From contig NZ_CP068760.1 of the NCBI RefSeq assembly GCF_016775705.1, positions 3,100,001 through 3,164,000 on the forward strand: 64,000 nt of DNA. Reading direction: 5' to 3'. Below are positions 26,152 through 32,694 of this stretch, in pieces; within the stretch, counting starts at the first letter, position 1, and each line of letters starts with the position of its first letter. A program made the position numbers and the translations under genes. The DNA comes from Chryseobacterium cucumeris. GTDB lineage: Bacteria; Bacteroidota; Bacteroidia; Flavobacteriales; Weeksellaceae. Below the pieces are notes generated by a model. The model was not told the DNA's origin, searched no databases, and worked only from the letters and a program-made list of their open reading frames with translations.

Positions 26152-27873
26152 TTATTTAGTTTGTATGGAAATTTCATTTTTCCCGTCTTTGATTTTGATG
26201 TCCATATCTTTATTTGATTTTTTAATATTGGACACTGCAGAATCAATTACTTTCTTTGCCTGGTTGTTCGGAACTTTTTTACCGTTTACAATGATGCTGT
26301 CTTTGTCATCAGAGTTGTACTCAATGCTGGAGCCGTTTACTGTGATTTTATTTTTTTCGATTCTGACACCGTTGTTGTCTTCATCACTGTCCTGATCATT
26401 ATCATTGATTCCGTCTCCGTCTAAATCTCCATCCATGTTGATACGGTCTTTTTTCATCGATATAACCACCATTTTCTGAGGAACTACAAGTTCATAATCA
26501 AGTCTGTAATCTCTGAATCTGTGCTCATATGGATACTTGATGTAGTTTGGAAGTAATACTTTATTGTTGACCACTTCTACAGGAACTGTAAGCTGGATAG
26601 GGAAGTTATATCCTTTTCCTTCTTTTTTGATGATCAGATACGGTGTTTTGATGTCCGGTTTTCTGGTTACATCTACAGAAATATAATCTTCTTCATACAC
26701 TGATTTTTTATCAGAATAAATATCATTGTCATACGCTTTGAAGCTCTGAGGAATGTTGATCTGTTTTACATCCACATAAACAGTATCTGAAGTAGTATTG
26801 ATGGCAACATTTTCTACATCTTCCTTACTTCCTCTGTAGATCATATCTTTCTTAGCCATGCTGATACCGAAGTAAGTTCCAAGTCCGATCAGAAGAAGGA
26901 ATAAACCTCCTACAACCCATCCGATATTTCTCAGTTTTGTTTTCGGAGAGAATATTTTGATACTTAACAAGCTGAAAAGGATTGCCGGAATTAAACTTCC
27001 GATCACCATCATCGCAGCCAGTACTTTATCCAATCCCTGATCATCCATATAGAATCTGATCTCATTAGCTCCCGGGAAGTCTGTGTCCATTGCGAAAAGG
27101 GCAAATAATACAAACACTCCGATAATGCTGCTTACAGCCATCAATACGAAGAATCCTCCTACAATATACTTAAATACATTCCAGATTCCGCTTCCTGCAT
27201 TGTTGATGTATGGCTTGTTTTCGTTATAGATTTCTCCGACCCTCTGAGTAGATTCATTGGCAAACTGTACCAATTTATTAGACTCATTCTTAAGATTGTC
27301 GAAGTTCATAGGCTTTCCCTGCATTTTCAGGAAATCTGCTGCTGTTTCAGCTTTTGGAAGTACGATCCAAAGGATTACATATAGAAGACCTATTAATGAA
27401 GAAGAAATGGCTGCTGTAAAAATTCCTAATACGAAGATTCCCAGCCAGATTGCTCTCATGGTAGTAATATCCATTCCTACGTACTGAGCTAAGCCTGCGC
27501 AGACTCCGGCAACTTTTTGTTTTTCGGGATCACGGAACAGCTGCTTTTTATCGGTATAATGAGTTCCTGAATTATAGTTTCTGGCAGATGTTTTTTCAGA
27601 ATAATAAGCTTCTTCCTGCTCTTCGATTTTTTCAGGGCTTCCGATCTGTGCGATTACCCTTTCTACATCGGTATCGTTGATCACTTCACGTTTTCCTAAA
27701 GAATCTTTGAAAATTTCCACCATTCTTATTTCTATGTCATGCATTACTTCATCAGCCTCAGAAGCATCCAGAGAGCTTCTCAGTGCGTTCAGGTAATCGC
27801 TGAGCTTTATATATGCGTGTTCTTCTATGGTAAAAGAAAAACCTGCGAGTCCTATTGAGAGTGTCTTGTTCAT
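26152..27873 (-). CDS. PspC domain-containing membrane protein
   Basis: A 573-residue protein. Residues 1-95 form a helical domain preceding a PspC domain at about 108-175 (FRDPEKQKVAGVCAGLAQYV and two helices ending WIVLPKAE). Further membrane helices lie near 225-260 and 285-335, followed by an extracytoplasmic acidic beta-rich region with DLDGDGINDNDQDSDEDNNG (about 480-500), a Ca-binding-like stretch. It is 11 bp downstream of a PadR regulator in an arrangement common in Flavobacteriia, suggesting envelope-stress control by that regulator. Confidence 0.85.
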   Translation of the reverse strand: MNKTLSIGLAGFSFTIEEHAYIKLSDYLNALRSSLDASEADEVMHDIEIRMVEIFKDSLGKREVINDTDVERVIAQIGSPEKIEEQEEAYYSEKTSARNYNSGTHYTDKKQLFRDPEKQKVAGVCAGLAQYVGMDITTMRAIWLGIFVLGIFTAAISSSLIGLLYVILWIVLPKAETAADFLKMQGKPMNFDNLKNESNKLVQFANESTQRVGEIYNENKPYINNAGSGIWNVFKYIVGGFFVLMAVSSIIGVFVLFALFAMDTDFPGANEIRFYMDDQGLDKVLAAMMVIGSLIPAILFSLLSIKIFSPKTKLRNIGWVVGGLFLLLIGLGTYFGISMAKKDMIYRGSKEDVENVAINTTSDTVYVDVKQINIPQSFKAYDNDIYSDKKSVYEEDYISVDVTRKPDIKTPYLIIKKEGKGYNFPIQLTVPVEVVNNKVLLPNYIKYPYEHRFRDYRLDYELVVPQKMVVISMKKDRINMDGDLDGDGINDNDQDSDEDNNGVRIEKNKITVNGSSIEYNSDDKDSIIVNGKKVPNNQAKKVIDSAVSNIKKSNKDMDIKIKDGKNEISIQTK

Positions 27874-27884
27874 AGCTTTGTTTT

Positions 27885-28214
27885 TTAATTTTGTTGGGTG
27901 ATTTGGTTTACTGAGGCTGTCAGTTCATTCCATGTATTGAGAAGTTCATCCAGGAAAAGTTTTCCTTTTTCTGTGATCTGATAATATTTTCTGGGTGGTC
28001 CTCCGGTAGATTCTTCCCATCTGTAAGAGAGAAATTCTCCGTTTTTAAGTCTTGTAAGAAGAGGGTAGAGGGTCCCTTCCACTACATCCAGTTTTCCTTT
28101 TTTCAGTTCATCAATAAGATCAGAAACATACATTTCTCGGTTATTGATGAGACTTAGAATACAGAATTCCAGAATTCCTTTTCGCATTTGCGCTTTGGTA
28201 TTTTCGGTATTCAT
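27885..28214 (-). CDS. PadR family transcriptional regulator
   Basis: A 109-residue winged-helix repressor of the PadR family: RKGILEFCILSLINNREMYV begins the HTH, and the wing has VEGTLYPLLTRLKNGEFLSYR and GGPPRKYYQITEKG. It is the first gene of a two-gene unit with the PspC-domain protein and probably represses its own promoter. A GTATT-N4-AATAC inverted repeat overlaps the predicted -33 box and is a candidate operator. Confidence 0.88.
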   Translation of the reverse strand: MNTENTKAQMRKGILEFCILSLINNREMYVSDLIDELKKGKLDVVEGTLYPLLTRLKNGEFLSYRWEESTGGPPRKYYQITEKGKLFLDELLNTWNELTASVNQITQQN

Positions 28215-28292
28215 CTTTGATAAGTTTTGTTAATTAGTTATATTTTTAGAAAAATGCCCCTAGCTAGCTGAGCCTATTCTAATTTTACATTA

Positions 28293-28327
28293 CAAAGATA
28301 TGTAAATAAAATGGTATTATGCAATAC
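28293..28327 (-). promoter_or_regulatory. padR-pspC promoter with candidate PadR operator
   Basis: On the minus strand TTG (28324-28322) is followed after 21 nt by TATCTTTG (28300-28293), fitting the flavobacterial consensus. The inverted repeat GTATT-ATGC-AATAC at 28314-28327 overlaps the TTG, as expected for autorepression. Confidence 0.55.
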
Positions 28328-28508
28328 AAAGTAGTGAAATTTTTAAAATAAATTATTTAAAACACTATAAATCAATATAATAATTTTAATCATCAATTTT
28401 GAGTCAAATGGATTTTAGAAGAAAATGTCTGAGAATTTTTAAATTTTTAGATAGAATTTTGAAAATTGGAGAGAAAAAATGATCTTTTATCACTTATCAC
28501 TCATGTTC

Positions 28509-28595
28509 TAGCCCCGATAGCAGCGGTTACCCCACAGCAGCCACGGCTTTAGGCAGGCGCGAGGAGTATGAGCGGATAGCGGGAGAAAGCTTCTT
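28509..28595. repeat. GC-rich structured intergenic repeat element
   Basis: Part of the 505-bp gap 28215-28719. It opens with TAGCCCCGATAGCAGCGG and ends with GAGCGGATAGCGGGAG, and is far richer in G and C than the surrounding DNA. From memory, elements opening TAGCCCCGAT and closing GGATAGC(G/A)GG recur between genes in flavobacterial genomes. The minus-strand 64-codon ORF over it has no protein-like features. Whether it is a transcribed RNA is unknown. Confidence 0.5.
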
Positions 28596-28652
28596 ATCTG
28601 TGAATACTGTTTTATGGAAAGGGAAATTCTGGCAGATAATGAGAACATGGAT

Positions 28653-28683
28653 TTTGAGATCGGTATTATGATTCGTATTTTTG
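28653..28683 (+). promoter_or_regulatory. Consensus Bacteroidota promoter
   Basis: TTTG (28653-28656), 19-nt spacer, TATTTTTG (28676-28683): a near-exact match to TTTG-N19-TAnnTTTG. It gives a start about 28688 and a leader of roughly 30 nt before the ATG at 28720. Confidence 0.65.
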
Positions 28684-28719
28684 TTAGAAATAAAAAAGAC
28701 CCAAATCATTCCTATTACC

Positions 28720-29418
28720 ATGAATATTTTAAATAAGTACAGGCACTTATCAGTATTTCTTTTGGGACCGCTCTGTTTCGGGCAATATCAGTTTGAAATT
28801 AAAAATGTATCAAAGAACTATGATGCAGTCATTCAGACAGAAAACTGTTACGATGACCGATGTGGAGGAAAAGGAACGGTGGAACTGTTTGACCATAAAA
28901 ACAGCAAAGTACAGACTTTTGTTTCTGATGATCTTGTTGTATATGCGGAACAAGGCCAAAAACTGGTTCGCGGGAAATTGATTCCGCTTTCAAAGGATCA
29001 GCGTAGTGTAATTGTAGATGATTTTAATTTTGACGGCACCGAAGATGTAGCGATAAGAAACGGAAATATGGGAAATTACAGTTCGGCTTCTTATGATGTT
29101 TATGTATTCAATACTACAAGAATGGCATTTGTAAAAAGTGAAGAACTTACAGACCTGGGCTCAAACGGTTTTGATTTTTTTGAAACAGATGCTAAACGAA
29201 AGCGTCTTATTTCCTACGGTAAGTCCGGTTGTTGCAGGATTTTTACAACAGAATATACCGTTATTCCGAACAAAGGGCTGGAGAGAGTGCTGGAAAAAGA
29301 GGAGGATATGACCAATGAGGATCAGGTAAAGGTCATAACGAAAGAAAAGATCAATAATAAATGGATTACCAGAACAAAGGTATATCCGTCAGATCAATAT
29401 AACAGAAATAAAAAGTAA
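28720..29418 (+). CDS. Hypothetical secreted protein with FG-GAP/XAC2610-like segment
   Basis: A 232-residue protein with a signal-like N-terminus (LSVFLLGPLCFGQYQFEIK). The middle stretch SVIVDDFNFDGTEDVAIRNGN resembles the calcium-binding loop of FG-GAP/VCBS-like proteins and the XAC2610 group, and cysteine pairs CYDDRC and GCC suggest disulfides outside the cytoplasm. The ATG at 28720 is preferred over a TTG at 28681 because that TTG lies inside the promoter -7 box. It is followed after 1 bp by the HD hydrolase gene. No function assigned. Confidence 0.7.
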   Translation: MNILNKYRHLSVFLLGPLCFGQYQFEIKNVSKNYDAVIQTENCYDDRCGGKGTVELFDHKNSKVQTFVSDDLVVYAEQGQKLVRGKLIPLSKDQRSVIVDDFNFDGTEDVAIRNGNMGNYSSASYDVYVFNTTRMAFVKSEELTDLGSNGFDFFETDAKRKRLISYGKSGCCRIFTTEYTVIPNKGLERVLEKEEDMTNEDQVKVITKEKINNKWITRTKVYPSDQYNRNKK

Positions 29419-29419
29419 G

Positions 29420-30010
29420 ATGAAAATTCAGAAAGAGATAGATTTTATTCTGGCAGTAGATGCGCTTAAAAATGTACAACGAAGAAATTATAATGCAGAC
29501 GATTCCCGAAGAGAGAATACGGCTGAACATTCCTGGCAGATCATTATTCTTGCCCAGATCCTTTATCCATATGCTAAAAACCGAGCTGATATTGATTTGC
29601 TAAGAGTGATAAGAATGCTTTCCATTCATGATCTTGTGGAAATAGAAGCCGGAGACACTTTTATTTTTGATGAAAAAGCTATGGTCGGAAAGTTTGAAAG
29701 AGAGAAAGCTTCAGCCCAAAAGATCTTTGGAATTCTGGATGAGCCTTTACGTACAGAATTTTTTAACCTGTGGCTGGAGTTTGAGGAAGAGAAAACACCG
29801 GATGCTATTTTTGCCTGTGGAATCGATAGAATTATGCCGTTTATTTTAAATTCCCATACTACAGGAAAGAGCTGGACAGAAGCCGGAGTGACGGAAAGAC
29901 AGATCCGGAATATGCTTGAAAATGCAATCAGCAGAGCATCAGACGAAATGGGAGAGGCTTTTGAACTTTTATTGAACAGAAGTCTGGAAACAGAAAAGGT
30001 ATTGAAATAA
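29420..30010 (+). CDS. HD domain hydrolase, YfbR-like
   Basis: A 196-residue HD-domain phosphohydrolase. The metal-binding residues follow the family pattern: H37 in NTAEHSWQ, H70-D71 in LSIHDLVEI, and a later conserved Asp in CGIDRIMPFI. Related enzymes are the 5'-deoxynucleotidase YfbR and the oxygen-dependent HDDC2-type hydrolases. It starts 1 bp after the preceding gene, so it is likely expressed with it, although the two proteins have no obvious shared task. Substrate unknown. Confidence 0.85.
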   Translation: MKIQKEIDFILAVDALKNVQRRNYNADDSRRENTAEHSWQIIILAQILYPYAKNRADIDLLRVIRMLSIHDLVEIEAGDTFIFDEKAMVGKFEREKASAQKIFGILDEPLRTEFFNLWLEFEEEKTPDAIFACGIDRIMPFILNSHTTGKSWTEAGVTERQIRNMLENAISRASDEMGEAFELLLNRSLETEKVLK

Positions 30011-30032
30011 TGTCAATGAAAATATTTAAAGC

Positions 30033-30063
30033 TTCGGGCGGCCTTTGGCCGCCCGAATTTTTT
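30033..30063 (+). terminator. Strong GC-rich terminator after the HD hydrolase gene
   Basis: A perfect 11-bp stem, 30033-30043 with 30047-30057, TTT loop and a run of six T. It also lies just past the stop of the convergent thioesterase gene. Confidence 0.9.
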
Positions 30064-30068
30064 ATAAT

Positions 30069-30452
30069 TTATAGTATCTGGATTGGTTTTTTGAATTCGT
30101 CGATGGCTACAAAAGTAAAATCACCTACAATAGCTTTTTCTCTTTCATAGGAGTACATCTGTTCAGTGTAAATTTCAACATTCACCTTCATACTGGTTTT
30201 TCCCACGTATGAAACTTTTCCGATCAGTTCCACAATAGTTCCGGCAGGAATAGGTTTTTTGAAATCAATTTTATCACTGCTCACGGTTACCACTCTTTTT
30301 CTGGCAAAACGGGTTGCGGTAATAAAAGCTACTTCATCCATCAGCTGCATGGCAGTACCTCCAAAAAGGGTATCGTAATGATTGGTGGTGTTAGGGAAAA
30401 CCGCTTTAAAGATTCTGGTTTCGGATGCTTCAATTCTTTCTTCTGTAGTCAT
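30069..30452 (-). CDS. Acyl-CoA thioesterase, YciA/hotdog family
   Basis: A 127-residue hotdog-fold thioesterase. The key segments are NHYDTLFGGTAMQLMDEVAF, with the active-site Asp in the helix, and SDKIDFKKPIPAGTIVEL, as in YciA/BACH acyl-CoA hydrolases. It is the first recognisable gene after a cobalamin riboswitch on the same strand, 133 bp downstream, which is unexpected for this family. A short 29-residue ORF (30538-30449) overlaps its start as ATGA. The acyl-chain preference is unknown. Confidence 0.85.
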   Translation of the reverse strand: MTTEERIEASETRIFKAVFPNTTNHYDTLFGGTAMQLMDEVAFITATRFARKRVVTVSSDKIDFKKPIPAGTIVELIGKVSYVGKTSMKVNVEIYTEQMYSYEREKAIVGDFTFVAIDEFKKPIQIL

Positions 30453-30584
30453 ATATCATTATTAATTAAAGCGAAATGAAATAATACTAAAACAACAGAA
30501 TAATGACAGGAATTGATAGAACTCCTGAAACAATCCATCAGATCAATACAACTTCAAATCGCGAAAGTTACATGTTTAAGAAAA

Positions 30585-30731
30585 AGGCAGGTCTCCTGAC
30601 TTGTAACATCATTTATCTCCTTCCCATGCCTCGCACAGTGGATCTTTGATAAAGACTTCAGTTACTTTACAGTTGCGCGACAGTCCGTGATTTTCACACG
30701 GTTCCCTTTTAATCTGCGGTGATGCAGAACC
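30585..30731 (-). promoter_or_regulatory. Cobalamin (AdoCbl) riboswitch
   Basis: On the minus strand the conserved core is seen in order: GGTTCTGCA near the 5' end, AAAAGGGAACCG, the CGCGCAACTGTAA core, CCACTG, GCATGGGAAGG, and at the 3' end the B12 box AGTCAGGAGACCTGCC. Arms of the CACGG/CCGTG hairpin also pair. A possible -7 box TATTTTTG lies at 30777-30770. No btuB, cobalamin synthesis or B12-dependent enzyme gene follows; the next gene is a thioesterase. Confidence 0.9.
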
Positions 30732-30783
30732 AATTTCTGTGATGAATAAGCGTAAAAACTTTTCGAATGCAAAAATAATGAAT

Positions 30784-31584
30784 TTATTCCGGATTATGAT
30801 AAATAATCTGGCTGATTACTCTTCCTTTCTTAATCGTCCAGAGAGTAGTGTATCTGTTTTCCCCTGAACCATTGATCATATAAAGGAAAATATTATCATT
30901 GTCGAGGGAAGTTACCCCGATGTTCTCAAAATCCATGGTAGGCTGGAACATGTTTTTGATGGCTTCCCTTACAAAAACAGATCCTCTTCCGGGCTGCTGC
31001 ACTCTGATGGATTTGATTTCGGTCATTCCCTCAGGAAGGTCATTTCCAATTCCCCATGGTTTTACTTTATCAATCGTAAGAATTTTTCCATCTGCATCTT
31101 TTTCCTTTTTACGGTATCCTGCATTGGAAGGGTAAATATCAATGACTACTTTGCTTCTTTGGGCGGTAGGGATTTTAGGATCGGAATTATCGGTAAAAAT
31201 AAGGGATCTTCCATTTTTGGATTTGGATGGAGTATAGGCGGGAAGCTGGTCTACATAAGCAATACGTCCTTTATTCACCATTCCTTCTTTATCAAGAGTT
31301 TCATAACGCACAAAAGGCTTGTCGTCATCCTGTTTCTCAGGATATTTGATCCAGATCCATTCTGTTTCTCCCGGAGCCGGTTTTACATAAACAAATACAT
31401 CACCTTTGCGCATACGGATCTTATCAACAATTTTTCGGTAGTCGTCTTTATGTACACGTACGTTGGCATATCCTTCCTCAGCTTTTACCACTCCAAAAGG
31501 AACTTTAGTTTGTCCTTTTACAAAGACAACAGATAAGATACTGAAAGCAGATAAATAGAATACTTTGTTTATGAAAGTCATCAT
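30784..31584 (-). CDS. Hypothetical secreted protein
   Basis: A roughly 266-residue protein with a signal peptide (KVFYLSAFSILSVVFVKGQTK), no recognised domain. The mature part has charged loops and several strand-like segments with a WIWIKYPEK stretch and ends NRYTTLWTIKKGRVISQIIYHN. The listed start is the ATG at 31584; a TTG at 31605 would lie inside the -7 box TATATTTG (31610-31603), so it is unlikely to be transcribed. Its stop lies next to the riboswitch promoter. Confidence 0.65.
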   Translation of the reverse strand: MMTFINKVFYLSAFSILSVVFVKGQTKVPFGVVKAEEGYANVRVHKDDYRKIVDKIRMRKGDVFVYVKPAPGETEWIWIKYPEKQDDDKPFVRYETLDKEGMVNKGRIAYVDQLPAYTPSKSKNGRSLIFTDNSDPKIPTAQRSKVVIDIYPSNAGYRKKEKDADGKILTIDKVKPWGIGNDLPEGMTEIKSIRVQQPGRGSVFVREAIKNMFQPTMDFENIGVTSLDNDNIFLYMINGSGENRYTTLWTIKKGRVISQIIYHNPE

Positions 31585-31614
31585 GAAATTTTTTTGATCC
31601 CTCAAATATATAAA

Positions 31615-32277
31615 TTAAATGCTTTTCGGAAGATAATTATACCGTTGCAGTTCATTTAAATCTTGTATTTGTTTCAGATAGCCTTCACGCAAAAGAAATA
31701 TTTGGTGTGAAATATCAAGAACTTCCTGATAATTATGGTCAGAAATAATGAATCCCTTATACGCAGACTGTTCAATGATTGCAGCTTTCAATGCTGCAGA
31801 AATTTTCGGAGAAAGACTATGGAAAGGTTCGTCCAGTAAAACAAAATCAGCTTCAGAATAAATAATCATCAAAGTTTCAATAATTCTCTGTTCACCTTTG
31901 GAAAGGTTTTTAGGCTTTTCATGAAGGAAAGGCTGTACGAATTCTGATGTAAAAAGCAGCTCAGTATTCTTTTGATTACAAAAAAGAGGAACCAGGTTTT
32001 TTATTTTTATATTTTTGGGTAAAAAAAGATCTTGTGGCAAGTAAGCAATTCTGTTTTTTCTGTCGGAAATGCTTTTCAGAATAGTGTTGTCATATTTTAT
32101 AAACTGAGTATCGCCATATTCAGTTCCGAAGATAATTTTTAACAGGGTTGATTTCCCGCTTCCATTTCTGCCCAACAGGCCTATGATTTGTCCTGTTTCG
32201 CATCCTATATAAATATCCTGCAGAATTTTCCTCTCATTAAAAGATTTGGTTACGCTATCAACATGCAGTCTGCTCAT
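31615..32277 (-). CDS. ABC transporter ATP-binding protein
   Basis: A 220-residue ATPase subunit. Walker A GRNGSGKST is at 36-44, the signature motif is the variant LSKGEQR, and Walker B ends FVLLDEP. A Q-loop-like segment YLPQDLF is present. It overlaps the start of the preceding 92-residue membrane-protein gene by 4 bp, forming a small two-gene system. No permease of ordinary size lies beside it. Substrate unknown. Confidence 0.88.
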   Translation of the reverse strand: MSRLHVDSVTKSFNERKILQDIYIGCETGQIIGLLGRNGSGKSTLLKIIFGTEYGDTQFIKYDNTILKSISDRKNRIAYLPQDLFLPKNIKIKNLVPLFCNQKNTELLFTSEFVQPFLHEKPKNLSKGEQRIIETLMIIYSEADFVLLDEPFHSLSPKISAALKAAIIEQSAYKGFIISDHNYQEVLDISHQIFLLREGYLKQIQDLNELQRYNYLPKSI

Positions 32278-32552
32278 AAAAATAATGTTATAATTTTTAC
32301 AATAATCCCCGATACTATTGTTCCTGTCCAGAGAAACATCCTTGAAAAGCCTGAATTGGCATAAAAGTAATATTCGCTTTTAAGCCTTACTTCATATATA
32401 AAATAATGAAGAACAGGTAAAATCAGAAGAAAACTTAATCCAAATGTTTCAATACTGAAGGGAAGCAAACAAGAAATAAGTAATGAAAACAATAAGGCGG
32501 GGATCTGTATTTTTTTATAAAAGATCCAAAGAATAGTAAAGTTTCTTGCCAT
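32274..32552 (-). CDS. Small three-helix membrane protein paired with ABC ATPase
   Basis: A 92-residue protein with about three hydrophobic segments (14-30, 33-50, 70-88) and few charges. The ATG at 32552 is chosen over a TTG at 32558. It overlaps the ABC ATPase gene by 4 bp (ATGA-type), so translation is coupled. It could be a very small membrane subunit of the ABC system, or an accessory factor. No family recognised. Confidence 0.6.
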   Translation of the reverse strand: MARNFTILWIFYKKIQIPALLFSLLISCLLPFSIETFGLSFLLILPVLHYFIYEVRLKSEYYFYANSGFSRMFLWTGTIVSGIIVKIITLFL

Positions 32553-32633
32553 GTTCAATACTTTATGAATTCAAATATATTAAAAACCTTTATACAAGAG
32601 AGAATGAAAAGCTTCATTAAAAAATAATAAAAA

Positions 32634-32661
32634 AGAGAGAGCTCCGAAAAGTGCTCTCTCT
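32634..32661 (-). terminator. Hairpin terminator after mutS2
   Basis: A 9-bp stem AGAGAGAGC (32634-32642) with GCTCTCTCT (32653-32661), and an A-rich left flank that becomes a U-rich tail on the minus strand, just past the mutS2 stop. Confidence 0.75.
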
Positions 32662-32694
32662 GTATTTACGTAACTAAATCTTCGGATAGATTAA

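Noticed and set aside
28527..28721. Minus-strand 64-codon ORF in the 28.5-kb gap
   Set aside because: It reads through the GC-rich repeat and across the promoter of the plus-strand gene, with no protein-like composition.
31615..32277. ABC ATPase as the graspetide exporter
   Set aside because: It lies over 10 kb away, on the other strand, and lacks the membrane and C39 peptidase domains typical of RiPP exporters.
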